From assembly GCF_001632365.1 (NCBI RefSeq), contig NW_024468510.1, positions 2,197,103 to 2,261,102 on the forward strand: DNA of 64,000 nucleotides, in the 5' to 3' direction. Source of the DNA: Laetiporus sulphureus 93-53. Taxonomy: Eukaryota; Basidiomycota; Agaricomycetes; Polyporales; Laetiporaceae. The notes under the pieces are model-generated. The model was not told the DNA's origin. It saw only the letters and a program-made list of their open reading frames with translations, and ran no database searches. The position numbers and the translations under genes were made by a program. Position 1 is the first letter of the stretch; every line of letters begins with the position of its first letter. Positions 35,101 to 47,400 of the stretch are shown in pieces.

Positions 35101-36411
35101 ATGTCGACACTCGAATTGAAGGATATCGCTGCATTGCGTCTTTTCCAGTTTGACCGTGTTCTGAACAATGGTATGTAAAAGCCTCTGGCTCTATTCATCA
35201 CGTTCAGACTGCCTTTGCTAACCGTCCGGTGAGCGAAGATCCCGCCACGCACACCATCACCATCTTGGGCACTTTCTCAAAGGCAGACAACGCTTCCACG
35301 ACTGATGCACCATCGCCGGCGATCGTTCGCATCGAGACGTTGGCCTTAACTGCAGACACCGCCCAAAACATACTCTCCAAATCTTTGAAGGATATCAAGC
35401 TGCTCGGGAGCAACGACATCGTAAGTCCCGCGGACTTCCCGTATGTCTGTTGAATTTTACATCAAGTGCTGTCTAGTATACATGGTTACTTGCTTGGCTG
35501 ACACCATCCGACGAAAGACCCGATCTCAAGATTTACATCATTCATCCTGCGACCGAAGTCCATATTCGCAAGGTGCCGACGGGCAAAAAAACATCTCTGC
35601 ACCGTGTCGCTCACTTTGCATGCAGTATTCAGCGCAGAAGTTCTTCATCATGCATGAGACTCCGGCGATGTACGAGCAGATCGTGAAGCCGTACATTGAC
35701 TCCTTCCCCAAGGCCCGCACGCAATGGTCAGTCATTCCTCGCTCAACTCCCTTCCAGTTCCACGCATCTCCCGCGCAGGGTTGTCGACATCCTCGAAGGA
35801 CGCTTCGAAACTGAGCAAATTCTCCATCGCGAGGACGTCGCCGAGTACGGCTACGTCATGCTCCCCGACATGAAGTGGGACCGCACGACGCTCTCCTCAC
35901 TCTACCTCGTCGCCATCAGCACGTCGCCCACGATCCGCAGCCTGCGGGACCTGCACAAGTGCCATATCCCCATGTTGCGTAGCATCCGGAAGGAGGCTGC
36001 GCGGGTTGTGCAGGAGAAGTGGGGCCTCGAGCGTGGTTCATTGAGGATGTACGTGCACTACCAGCCGTCGTACTGTGAGTGTTGCCGGTATGGTGATCAA
36101 CCGAGCCCTGATACTTGATCACGCTGAATCGCGCAGATCATTTTCACGTGCACATTGTCAATGTTGAATTCCAAGGCCTGCTCGGGATGAGTGTCGGACA
36201 GGCTCACCTTCTGGATGATGTAATTTCTATTGTATGTTACAATCCCCTTGCACGTTGCATGAGCTGATGACGGTATGACTATGATCAGCTCGAACTCGAT
36301 CCTGACGATGGCCCCTCAATGTTCGCGCGCATGACTCTCACCTACACTCTCGGCGAGCAGCACGGCCTCTTTGACAAGATGCGCGCCGCCCAGAGCGACT
36401 TTGTCTACTAG
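35101..36411 (+). CDS. DCS1: scavenger m7GpppX diphosphatase (DcpS/Dcs1), HIT family
   Basis: Seven exons: 35101-35170, 35239-35420, 35477-35572, 35626-35726, 35779-36074, 36137-36231, 36289-36411; 320 residues. The histidine triad is His250, His252 and His254 in YYHFHVHIVNVEF, split by intron 5. Also seen are GYVMLPDMKWD and LRDLHKCHIPML, both typical of DcpS, and KIYIIHPATE in the N-terminal swapped domain. The enzyme hydrolyses the cap structure left after 3'-5' mRNA decay, releasing m7GMP, in cytoplasm and nucleus. Length matches the family. All splice phases fit; exon 2 starts after an unusual GCGAAG acceptor. Confidence 0.92.
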
Positions 36412-37478
36412 ATGCGGACAACGATGCGCATCGTCTATTTGGATGATGCCAGGTCAGTAACGATCTCAAATTTGTGCATCCATCTTGTTCTCGTTGTACC
36501 AAAGTCGTTGTAAAATGGCTGCAGATCGTCACGATCTCCAACTCACAACGCTATTCGGTGCTGGGGTATTGGCGTCGAAGGTTGTCGCAGATCGTGATGA
36601 TCTGCGATGTCCGTGCATACGTGGTACACCTTCTCAAGATCTAACGCCTCCGTTGGCCGCCGGGAGTCAGCACTGCGATCAAAGACCATGGTTCAAAGAA
36701 GTATCCTCTGTTGTTTATGTCGGCCTGTAATTCTCTGTGGATTTAGACATAGGAGCTCTGACCACACTGTAGGTTTCTCATGTTGTGCGAAGTGCTGTCT
36801 ATACGACTACATGCTGATGTATATGAATTGACCTTGTGCCGTCCAAGCAGAAATATCGGGCGGACCTTACGTCAGGCTGCTATCCTCTCCCCATTGCTCA
36901 CAACGTGGTTGTTCGCTTCCGTCGACGCCTCGTCTCTGCAGGAATCTACGCGATATAATACGCCTCGACCATTGCGTGCACGCTTCATCGATCCGCTCGG
37001 ATGTGGCAGCGTATACTTCGTACCAGATATTCAAGCGGCCGTCTCACCTGCGCCTTCGGCGCCTGGTGCCCGCAGTGACTGAATAGGCAAGCTCCGCTCC
37101 TTCATGGGTCGACGTCTGACTGTCATGAGGAGCTGGAGCTCACTGGCGTGCTCCAATACGTACGGGCGCTTATATCCACACCCTGGAACGGCGAGACGGT
37201 CTGTCTTCGCGCGACGACCATGATGTGACAGTCAATATATACTCAACTGTACGTCCTATCTGGGGTAGTGGATATCCAAGCATATGATGGGTCGTGCTTG
37301 CACGGGCCCTGGACAGATACACCAATTCCTCGAATGAGCCGGCTGTGCAATATCACAAGTCGACCACACGTATAAGCACCACGGAGCACAGGTCAGGCAT
37401 GTGTATTTAAAGGAGCCCCAGCGCAGTTTGTTACTGAGTCCCCCAGACTTGCTTTGGTGCCGTTCGATTCTACATAGC
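36412..37478. other. intergenic, 1.1 kb
   Basis: Contains the 3' end of the decapping gene and the promoter of the next gene. A pair of related stretches, GCAGATCGTCACGATCTCC (36523) and GCAGATCGTGATGATCTGC (36589), are imperfect inverted repeats of GCAGATC. No coding signal. Confidence 0.4.
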
Positions 37479-38456
37479 ATGATAAACTGGTTTCATCGTC
37501 GTAGGGGTGAACGAGATTACGTCTCGCTCTTGTACAAGACTACAAACTGTTACGCAAGTTGGGATCCCCTACTCCCAGTCGAGGTGAGTAAACTTGCTGA
37601 CTCTTGCGAGTGCTTACCAACATGTCTCCACGCATCAAATATAGGTCGGCGACTACGGCTACCTGCAGAAAGATGGATCCTTTGCGCCCAAAGGCAACAT
37701 TTTTAAGGACGGTCTTGCGGAGAGATATGATATCACGAAACAGGTCAGGGGATGCGACCAAATCCGGTGGGTTACTTCTGGAAACGCGAAGGAGGTATCA
37801 TTTGACCCGAATGTGAATCTGTGCGCATTACACCAGCGTACCAGTGCGATGCGTCCGCTAACCATATTCCTTCCCGCAGTTCATTCGACACAATTGCGGA
37901 TGCGCATCTCAAATACAAGTTCTCCTTCTCCGGCCAACGCGCCGCTCTGCTTGCGATGTACGAGCCTCAGCTCACAAGCATCACCTACCCCGCCCGCCTA
38001 TCTCGTCTGCTCTCCTCCCAGGAATGGAAAAACCAAGTCATCGTCTCCGAGGGCTATACCTGTCGCTCCTACGCGCGCTTGCTCACATGGGACAGGAAGC
38101 GTGAGGTCACAGTCGGTCTCGGCGCATCTGCTCCCATCATCGCTGCACTGGGGTTTCCTGTGAGCGCTGGAGGAGGCATCGATCTGAGCTGGAAGACGAG
38201 CACACATAGTTGCGATTGGAAGGCGCGAGGTGTCCGGTTGCGAGAGAAGGAAGTTGCCGAGAAAGAAGCGAGACAGTTGTGTTATCCTCTCTTCAAGTTG
38301 GTCGCCTTGCATGCCCCGCCTGGGGTGCCCGCCTCAGGGCTGCGCGCCAGAGGAAAGATCGAGTTCGAGCTTCCAGATGCACCTCTTCCATGGGAGAATG
38401 ATGGCACGTCCCCTGGATCTGAGCCAGACACATCGGATTCTTCAAACAGAGGATAG
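37479..38456 (+). CDS. unrecognised protein, probably basidiomycete-specific family
   Basis: Three exons: 37479-37583, 37645-37820, 37880-38456; 285 residues. I do not recognise a named domain. The N-terminal part has SWDPLLPVEVGDYGYL and the run FAPKGNIFKDGLAERYDI, with a WVTSGNAKEVSFDP step; this style (a gene product beginning with a beta-rich ligand-like segment) recurs in uncharacterised mushroom proteins. The middle has AHLKYKFSFSGQRAALL, then a long predicted alternating region and a lysine/glutamate-rich helix (REKEVAEKEARQLCYPLFKL). No signal peptide or membrane span. The tail is acidic and Ser/Pro-rich. Intron 2 (59 nt, GTGCGC to CCCGCAG) is required to keep frame. Spliced frame continuity supports a real gene; function is unknown. 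Confidence 0.65.
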
Positions 38457-39413
38457 TTATACTCACGACTTTCCACGAACAAGAGTGTACGATTGACCTT
38501 CATATGCCAGCGACTTTTGTATGTATAGTTGTGCAGAAGCGTCGTCGAGTATCATCATTATTACAAGGAGTCTATAGTAATAAGCAATTCTTTAGCGTTT
38601 TATTCTTTACATTCAGCTTGGGGTAGCATGAGGGATCGGGATCACGTACGCGCTATGACACAGCGTTGAAATTGTCGCTTATAAGCAGACCTCACTAAGA
38701 TGCTAAGATGCACAACTACCTGTCGAAAGGGCCATCGAGCAGTCGGACAAGCATTGTATGAGTGCTGATCTGACGCAGTGTTAGCGGCCGTCATCTGTGA
38801 AGTGAGTACCAGGAGCATGCTAACCTTGATGGGCCGTCTCATGCGCCGCAGCAAAGAACATTCTGAAACTGCTGACTGCGTGCTGTATTGTCATCGACAT
38901 GTTAACGCTGGGCAGAATGTATAGTCTTCAAACAGATTAGTCCGCTATATTCAAGAGCGGCCATGCCAAAGACGATTACAATAATGTGGGTCGATGATTC
39001 GCATCCAGCGGCTTTCTATCGCAAGATGATTGCCGGCGCAATCTCGGTGCGCAGTTACACCGCGAGTTCATGATTCCTAGCTGAGAAACGTCCTGACATC
39101 AGCATCCATGGTGTCGCTTATCGTTCGTTATCAGGTTCAAGAGCTTCTCACGTACGATTACAAGTCGCGTCCCTTTCCCATCCCTTCGAGTCCCTCCGGT
39201 CCTCCATGGCCACGGGTCTATCAGAGACATCGCAAGTTCTCGCGATGCAACGCAGCCTCGGAACTCCGATGTCCCCGTGAATCCGTAATTCCTTGACCGC
39301 TGAAGCGAGATGTCCATCGCTGAAAGAGCAATTCACCATGCTTGAGACGGAATGGTTTTTGGGCTTGGAATTCACCCAGCTGGCACTCTTGTTCACTCCC
39401 CCGGCAGGTTACG
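38457..39413. other. intergenic, 1 kb
   Basis: Downstream of the unrecognised gene and upstream of the monooxygenase. AT-rich near 38560-38620. No gene-like signal. Confidence 0.45.
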
Positions 39414-41281
39414 ATGTCAACAGCAGCTTCCTGTAAGCCCAAATTCCGCGTCGCAATCTGGCATGTAGCGTTTCTCGCTTACTCTTCAGTTGACTGACTC
39501 GCGTCAACAGTGGAGGTGGAGTTGCCGGCCTGGCGCTAGCGGTCGTCCTCGGGCGACACGAACAGAAAGATTCACCGATCGAAGTAACTCTTTATGAGGC
39601 GCGTCCGGAGATTAGTACCTTCGGTGCAGGTATCACTGTCTGGCAGCGCACATGGAGAGTGATGGAGCTGCTTGGGCTTGACGCAGAGCTAGCGGCAGCA
39701 TCAGTAAGACCACCAAGTAAAGGATTGGGTGAGCGCTCACATTCAACTAACTCGGTCGCAATCGCCTAGACTGAACTTGCGACTCGCGGACGGTATACAG
39801 GCCCTGGATTTGTTTATAGGAGAGGAGATAAATCAGAGGGTGGATACACCTATCACAGGGTAATGCTGCCGTGTAAGCCCAGTGTGATTCACAGACATGA
39901 TCCAAGCTCAAATATTTCGTTACAGATGGATCCTCCAGTATGCACCGAGCCGACCTGGTTGGAGTTCTCTTGCGCAATGTGCCTTCGTCATGCACCATAC
40001 AAACCTCAAAGAGATTACTCCGCTATACAGATTTCAGTGATGCAGACAGCGGAGCAAAGTACATCACGCTGTATTTCACCGACGGTTCCACTGCAGAAAC
40101 CGATATACTTATCGGCGCGGATGGTATCAAGTCAGCCGCTCGCGCTTGCATGTACGAACTTGCCCACCGCCGCGACTGTGCTCCTACGATCGACCGGCTG
40201 AGTTGCGCTCGATGCTCTGCAGCCACGCCGAAATGGACAGGGATGGTCGTATATCGGTGCCTCATACCGACAGCGAAGCTGAAAGAAGTGAACCCGGAGC
40301 ATCAAGCATTGCGGTATACACTTTGTGTGAGCATTATGCCGAAACTGTTCATGATTCATATTGATTAGTTGCATCAGTATTCCGGCAAGTCTAAGGTGAG
40401 GACTACCAGCCGCGATCCTTGCTCGTTGCGATAATGCCTTGCATCACAAAGCATGTCGTATCCTATCCTGTTTCACATGGGAGCTTCATCACTTTCATTG
40501 GCTTCAAAACAAGACCGGAAGCTGAAGGGACTACATACGAAGGGAAGTGGGTTCAAAGCGTGCCGAAACAGGAGTTGTTGGACCTTCTCACCGATTGGGA
40601 GCGCGAAGTGCAAGAGATGTTGGAGGTGCGTGAAACGGCAGAGCTTTTCTAGCTAGGCCGGTGATGTGGGTCGGATTGTATCTGCCAGTGTGTCGAGGAC
40701 CCCTCTCGCTGGGCCATCCATATGATCGCGGATTTGCCGTTTTCTGTATCAGGTCGAGTAGCACTCTTGGGTGACGCAGTGCGTATCGGCCAACGGGCAA
40801 AAAATTATGACAAACATCGCTGACATGCTCGCATCTGTAGGTGCACGCTATGGAGACCCATCTGGGCGCCGGTGCGGGACAAAGCATCGAGGTCAGCATC
40901 CAGCCAGCCTCATGAACAAGCGAACTTACGCAGGCTCGACAGGACGCTTACATCCTCGGACGGCTCCTCGCCCATCCACTGTGCACGCTATCGCGAGTGC
41001 CGGAGGTCCTACGCATCTACCAAAGCGTCCGACTGCCTTTTGCAAAGACCGTTCTCGGACGTGCAAAGCGTACCGGACGCATGTGCGAGTTCAATTGCCC
41101 CGGTATGTATGACGGTAGCGAAGCCGCAGATGAGAAGGAACAGTTGGATGAGCTTGGTAAGGCCCTTTACGGCCAATGGCAATGGCAGTGGCGCGAGCGA
41201 TTTGACGATCAATGGGAGGTTGCGGAGTGGGCAATCGAGCAGTTCATGTACATGAATGAAGCAAAGGCTCAGGCGAGATAG
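39414..41281 (+). CDS. FAD-dependent aromatic monooxygenase (salicylate hydroxylase-like)
   Basis: Nine exons: 39414-39460, 39511-39703, 39770-39872, 39926-40326, 40378-40395, 40452-40625, 40689-40778, 40841-40891, 40943-41281; 471 residues. The three flavin monooxygenase motifs are present: the dinucleotide fold CGGGVAGLALAVVLG (from 16), the DG motif GADGIKSAAR (178-187), and the GD motif VALLGDAVHAMETHLGAGAGQ (around 340). PKWTGMVVYRCLIP and HVVSYPVSHGSFITF also fit the family. These NAD(P)H-dependent enzymes hydroxylate aromatic acids, salicylate being the type substrate; the actual substrate is unknown. Exon 5 is only 18 nt. The first intron begins GCATGT, giving another apparent GC-AG intron; no GT donor there keeps the frame. 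There is no signal peptide. Confidence 0.9.
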
Positions 41282-41664
41282 CGCTTTTGGGGTACATTAC
41301 TTTATATGCCTGCATATGTTTTCACGATTCATGATGGATAGACTTGGCGGTTGGGACGACTTACCTTGACGAAGACACAGCGTGCACATGATACGAGAGA
41401 GGGTCACCGACATTCATGGACAACATGCGCGCATTCGGCTTCTATTTGCATCCTCTTCATAATACCATACATTGGAACGTTATAGAGACACGTCAAGTCC
41501 GAGCACCGAATCTCCCACAAGACGACAGCATGATAACAACGACAAAAGCACGACAATCTATAAGCCCAAGCAGAAACGTAGTGGGTACATACTTCACAAT
41601 TTCATAAGTCATTCCACATAGGACGAGGACCAGCGTTCGGCAATATACATTTTTTATTTGCACT
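41282..41664. other. convergent 3' intergenic region
   Basis: About 380 bp between the stop codons of the monooxygenase (+) and the GATA-like regulator (-). It should hold both 3' untranslated regions; nothing else is seen. Confidence 0.5.
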
Positions 41665-44492
41665 TCACATCGGTTCTTTCTTGAGCCATTCCTCCTCGGT
41701 GTTGTTGTTCGCTTCCGCAGCGTCCACCGCCTCGAGCAGCTCCGCGTCGGCATCAGCGTCGGCGTCGACCTCAGCCTCAGCATCCGCATCGGCGTCCGCA
41801 TCTGCATCGGCGTCTGCGTCCATGTCTACCTCCGAGCGCGAGTTGCTAGCGCTATGACGAGATGTGTCCGAGTCGCGAGGCGAGCCTCGAGCAGAAGATA
41901 CGGCCATATTGCCGTTGAGCGGCGGGGAATGCGACGCGGACTTGTTGCCGTTCACGCGCGCACCACCAGACGAAGTCTTCGAGTGCCCCACCGGAGACTG
42001 GGCACGAGAGCCCCTCGGCCGTAAGCCACGTTCCTCAAATACGTCGTCGTCGTCGTTGACCGACGACCCGGGCAGAGTCGCAATGTACGGCGGCGTCGGC
42101 GGTGAGCGCTGCGAGCCAATGCGTGCAGACTGCGCGTGCGGCGAGGGCATCGAGCGCTGCTGCTCGTCGCGTTCACGCTCGCGCTCATGGCGTCCATACG
42201 GTGGAGAAGAGAGTACCGTGCCATTGGGGCCAAGGACGCGCGAAGACTGCGGCGACGTTCCATGAGTGACCGGCAACGTGTCTGTTCTATGAAGCGCACG
42301 ATCGGGACCCGGACGGCCGTTGAGCGAGTTTTGGTGGTGCGAAGACGGATGAATGGCTGCTGGTTGCTGGTGGTGGCCGAGGACGCCGCTCGCCATCTGG
42401 CTATCTAATGTGCCGCGGCGCTCGACCCGCTTCATTTTCTTGCGGCAGCTGGTTGGTTGGGCGAGTAATGGTCAGAATACATACTTCGCGAAGCAGTGAA
42501 TAACCTACCGGTCGCATACTGTTCCAGGACCTTCGGGCCCTGGACCCCACTTCTCGACGCACTTGCCTTCCTTGTACCGCCCGGGAAGTCCGCACTGCCT
42601 GCAGATGCGTTGACCCTGGGCGTTCGTTGGCGGATAGCCCCCGCCCTGAATAGTCGACGGGCCCGCGATCAAGCTTCCCGTGGGACCTGAGGTCGGTGCA
42701 GCAGACAATGAACAAATCACGCCTTCTTTCATAGATCGATGCACGTACCAAGGGTCAGAACCGTCCCGTTCGCGCCGAGGCTCTGAGAGCTCCCTAACTT
42801 GTTCTTCTTCACAGGGGCACCAGTCACAGGCGGTGCAAAAATGTGCGTCTGATACGTCTGCACCTGGCCAGGCGAAGGAAGCGGCCCCGGGGCACCCACT
42901 CCATTTCCGCCCGCGCTGTGTCCAGGAATAGGCGAGACGCCAGAGCTGCCCGGAGGCGAGACTCCCGGGCCGGACGCAGATGCCGACGGGTGCAGCTGTT
43001 GATGCGAGGGGTGCGCGGACAGCGAGGATGATGCGCGAGAGCGTGAGTGCGTATGGTTGTGTGGCACGCCAAGATGGAATGCGCGATCGCGTCGATCAGG
43101 GGACTGCGAGCGATGACGCATGCGCGGGATGACCATGTGCTGGGACGGGTGATGCGAGAGCGACTGAGCGTGCGGACGGGCGAGGGCGGCGGGCGCGCCA
43201 TCGAGGCGGCGATCAGGGTCGTCGCCCGTCGTCGCCTCCAACAGCATCTCTTCGAGGCTGATCGAACTGCCCCGACTACGTGAGCGAGAATGCGAGCCAG
43301 AACGCGAGTGCGAGCGGCCGCGACGGTGGGGTTGGCGTTCGCCGAGCGCCTGCTGCGAAGGACGGCCAGTGGCGTCGACATAGCGTATTTGCACGGGTTC
43401 CTCGCGTTCACGGCCTCCAGCACGGTATGAACGTTGTTGCGGCGATGGATGATAGTACGGGTGAAGAGCGGGCACGCTTGCATTGCCCGAGTGTTGAAGC
43501 GGAATGAGCGGCGAAGACTCTGTGGCATGACCATTGATTGTCATGTACTGTGGTGAATTAGACGGCTGACGGCGAGTCAGCAAGGGTAACTACAGCTAGA
43601 CATAAGGATGACCTACAGAAGCACTGTAACGACGCGGTCTGTCAATCATTTCACGGTCAAGATCACGCTCGCTGCGCATCCTCTTTGCGGGAGGCGGCAC
43701 GCCAGGTCCACCAGGAAGACCAGGATACACGATTGCGTCCATACTACCCGACCGCGGCCTGACGCGACTGTTGGCGTTGGGCACGGGCGGAGGAGGGAGC
43801 GTCGGAAAAACCGCTGCCCCGGTTATGTTCGCGCGGTGAAGGGCCGCGGAACGACCGGGAGCGGACTTGAGCATAGACGAGCCGATGCTCGGGAGAGACT
43901 GGGACGGCGGAAGCGGAGGCTGGACGAGGACGAGCTGGCCGCCACCGTCCGCGACGAGGCGCGAAAAGTTCATGCGCGCGTCGGAGGAGCGGACCTCGAC
44001 GGTGCTGAGATAGTGATTGAGCTCGCCCCATGCTTCCTGGATGATGCGGAGGCGTGCGTCGGACTCGTCGCGAGCGGCCTCTGCGCGCTCAGCGCGCGCC
44101 TCGTACTCGAGGATGACCTTGACGGCAGACTCGGGAAGTGGTTGTGCCTGGCCGTTCGCGGGGGAGCCGTTCGGGGCGCCAGAGGGTGAGTTGTCACTAC
44201 CTGAGCGTGTGGCAGCTGACGAGGACGAAGGCTGGGTGAGACTGGAGACGAGACGCTCTGCCTTTTCCGCGCGTCGTTTGGCCTTGGAGAGCTCGTGATG
44301 CAGAGAGTCTATCTCACGAAGGGCATCGGAGAGGAGGGAGGCGAGCTGCGCGGGCGAGCGACTAGGAGGGGGCGCGCCACCATTGACCATCGCGGGCACC
44401 GACACAGACGGCGCGGGAGGCTCTGGGGGCGAGCGTGTGGCGGGGACGGGAATGGGGGCAGGAGGAGGGGGTGGATGTGGCGAGGCAGACAT
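41665..44492 (-). CDS. GATA-like zinc-finger transcription regulator
   Basis: Four exons: 44492-43617, 43547-42749, 42686-42509, 42448-41665; 878 residues. A proline-rich start is followed by a coiled-coil stretch (SLLSDALREIDSLHHELSK, AERAEAARDESDARL). The finger spans about 587-619: CRQCG, then a loop with KWGPGPEGPGTV, then CDRCRKKMKR. WGPGPEGPGTVCDRC resembles the second half of a GATA finger, but the spacing is C-X2-C-X25-C-X2-C rather than X17-20, and an extra Cys601 lies in the loop. The rest is low-complexity, Ser/Arg- and His-rich, with a nuclear-protein look. Near the C-terminus Asp-Ala repeats form an acidic run. Likely a DNA-binding regulator in the nucleus, targets unknown. The gene starts at the edge of a 5.7-kb gene-free region. 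Confidence 0.82.
41738..41828 (-). repeat. hexanucleotide repeat coding for Asp-Ala
   Basis: Imperfect GCxTCx-type hexamers (GCATCGGCGTC and variants) repeat about 14 times inside the last exon of the GATA-like gene, coding alternating Asp-Ala with a few Glu/Val. Such in-frame repeats change length easily between strains. Confidence 0.8.
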
Positions 44493-47400
44493 GTCAGACG
44501 AGGTGCAGGACGCGGGGTGCGTGGAGGGGGACGGGAAGGGGTCGTCGTCGTCGTCGGCGGCGAGGAGGGAGGTAGAGGCGATGGCGGGGCTGGGGGAGGA
44601 GGAGGGCCGGGCGGGGATGCGGGGCCATAAATGCGGACGGGAGGAGATATGCGTGCGGCACGCTCGCTGTGGCTGGGCAGCCGGATTGGGGGGCGCGCGT
44701 GCGGCGATTGGCTAGCGCGGCGCTGACCGCCTGCCTGATTGGGCGGCTTGCCCTGTTTTCCCGCCACCCTTCCGGCGCCCCTTTCCACTCTCGGCTCCGC
44801 CCCGGGACCCCGGCCACTTTGTGTCTCGTGGGGATGGCCACACCAGGCGTGGTGGCCTCCGTGCTGTGCCACGCCCTCGCTCGCAAATTCTCCCGACCAA
44901 GGCGAGCGCGCACCAGACGACGGCGATGGCCCGAGCTTGCCCTTCGATGGAATGTCTGATGCATGCGGCCTGTGCAACGCAACTTGTCTCCGCGTCTTCT
45001 GGCCCTGCCCGGTGCCGACTGTGCAGCTCCGCGCCGGCCCTTGCGCGTTGGGTGTTCCGTGCGTGCGTGGGTGCGAGGACTTCTCTCCACCACCAGGAGT
45101 GGTTCCGAGTTCTCATCGCCGTCTGACGCCTCGCTTTCCCCTTGCGTCCCCGTCGTCCAGGAACCGCGGCCCTTGGCCATATCGGACTCCGTCCCTCCAC
45201 AATGCTCCCGCAGGTCCTCAGCGCTCGGCCGCCTCACCACCGTCCTCTCCGACGCCTCGTATCGCGCATGCGTCGTACGGCATCCTCCCACGTCCATCGT
45301 CTTTAGCGCACCTCATGCCTTCCCCCGGTGCTCGTCGCTGTCACGCGCCCACGCCGTGTCCATGCCCCGTTCCGGACTTTGCGACCGTTGCGCAGTCTCG
45401 TCTATTCTTGATGCGCGTCGAACCACGGTGCAGTATATCATTTGCATCTCTTCTGGTCATACTGACGTCGAACGTCGCGGTGGATCGTTCGCAGCAGTGC
45501 GTGTCATGCGGTGCAGTGGCAAAAAATATCTGCGATGCGCGCGCGCGCCAACAGCGAATGCGAATGCGCGGAAATCCACGGGAACATGTCGGTCTTTCAC
45601 ACGTACGTAACGGGCCTGGATCTTTGCGTCTAGCGGAACCCCGACACAGGATCTGCCAAGGGTCGACGATGCGGGGAGAGTGTGCATGCTCGAGGCAGCG
45701 ATTAGGTGGCTATAATCTCCCAGCGCCGCGAAGAGCCAATCCCGCCGGAGGATGGCCTCCAGACAGATGTCGACGGTGACAGGCACTGTTCGGTCCAGTC
45801 GGCGCGTGGGCGGCCAGTGGCTGGGGTCCGCGCCCGATTCTCGGGAGGCCTGTTGGTCGTCGGCTGATGCGCGCTCACCGGCGGAGACGGCGGCTCATCG
45901 TGCGGCGGGTGATCGCTCTTCCCGAGAAGGCTCCCACGCCTCCCGCCCACGTGTCTTCTCATGGAAATTCTGCGCCGCCCAATGCGCTGCTGTGTGCGGC
46001 CTGTGCGCCTCGGCGTCCCGTGCGACGACCATCGAGTTGTGTGTCCCATCGTTGCCACCTCATGCGAGCTGCGTGGCTCGGCGACTACAACGATGGACTC
46101 GATGCGAATCAGCCGCGCAGTACACCCGAGACGGCCGGGTGGTTCCTGGTGTTACCCCTGCTGATCATCCCGGTTTTGTTCTGATGATCGCAGCCAACGA
46201 GCCCAGACAATCCTGGTTACGAGCGCGCTTTCTTTTTACTTCCGCTATAGCGCCCGCCCCCTTTGCCCCACCCCGGGAGCATGTGGCGCATTGTCCCGCC
46301 CATCACAACGCGTCCGTGGTGAGGCACTCCCTCCCCGCCTTATTCAGCCACTTCCCAGCCAGCCACCCCCCGCTCCATCAGACCGTCCTTTCCGTCCTCT
46401 TCGACGGGGGTCCTCTTCCTCTCTCTCCCCTTCGACGGGGGTCCTTTGCAATTCTCTCCCCTCTCCGCTCCGCACCGCACACATTACCGCTCCCTTGCCA
46501 GCGCTACTCTCCCCTGCCCCATTCCTATCTGTTTCTATGCACCGCCGCGCAACCGCGGTACAATCGCAGCCGCGCAGACAAATATGTTTGCCCTCTGCCC
46601 CGCCCGCGCCTTCCCATCTCAGGCCCATACGTCTGATCACCGTGTCATCCCTGCGGCCATCTGCCTGCGGTACAACGGCTTCCCCTGCCGCGACTAGCTA
46701 GCGTCACCTGCCTACGCTTCCAGCGCCAGCGCCGTGCGTGCAGCCACAAGGACCTATCTGCGCTGCGCTTCTGGTGTCCGAACAACGTACGGCGTCGCGC
46801 GCCACCTCTCTCAGTCCTACAGCTCCCGACCAGGCGACAATGCCTGCATGGAGCGGCCCGCGAATTTAAGGTTCTACATGCATGCATGCGGTCGGCGCGC
46901 GCGCGATGGATATCGATAGGTCCCTCGTCTGTATAGTTAACGCGTCCGCGAGTTCGCGTCGACTCACCGCGCGCAGATGTTCCCAGCGCCTCCCGTCTCC
47001 TCGTTGCATTCGCAGTGCCGTGCCGCACTGGACGCGTCTTCCCGTGCGCTGTACGCCAGTAGTTCAGATCCCTGTTCTCGCGTTCATTTCCGCACTGCGT
47101 ACGTTCTGGTTCTGGTCTCTGCCTCGCTGTGTGTAACTTACTACGGCCCTGAGCCAAATTGACCGCTGTCTTGCTAAACATTCGCTCGCACGCGACGATT
47201 CTCTGCCTAGCGGCTTGCCCGGGTTCTCGCTAAGCATTGCAGTACAGATAATCACCGGCGAGCGGCTCGCTGGGTAAGATGGACTGCCTGCACGGATCGT
47301 CTGTGGCTTGCGGGGCAGGCCACGGCCGTTAGATCACCGAGGGTAGGATATGTACCGGTGCGGCGTCGATCTATCTAGTAACGCTATGCTGCTCAAGGGT

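Noticed and set aside
37821..37844. A 24-nt intron (CT|GTGCGC to ACCAG) in the unknown gene.
   Set aside because: Too short to be spliced; the longer intron to CCCGCAG (59 nt) keeps the frame.
39721..39775. An in-frame stop after the second exon of the FAD monooxygenase suggested a broken gene.
   Set aside because: Using the earlier donor TCA|GTAAGA at 39704 removes it and restores phase and family sequence.
44494..47000. Long open frames (up to 346 codons) on both strands.
   Set aside because: They overlap one another on several frames, have Pro/Arg/Ser-heavy composition caused by GC-rich DNA, and contain no domain motif or splice logic.
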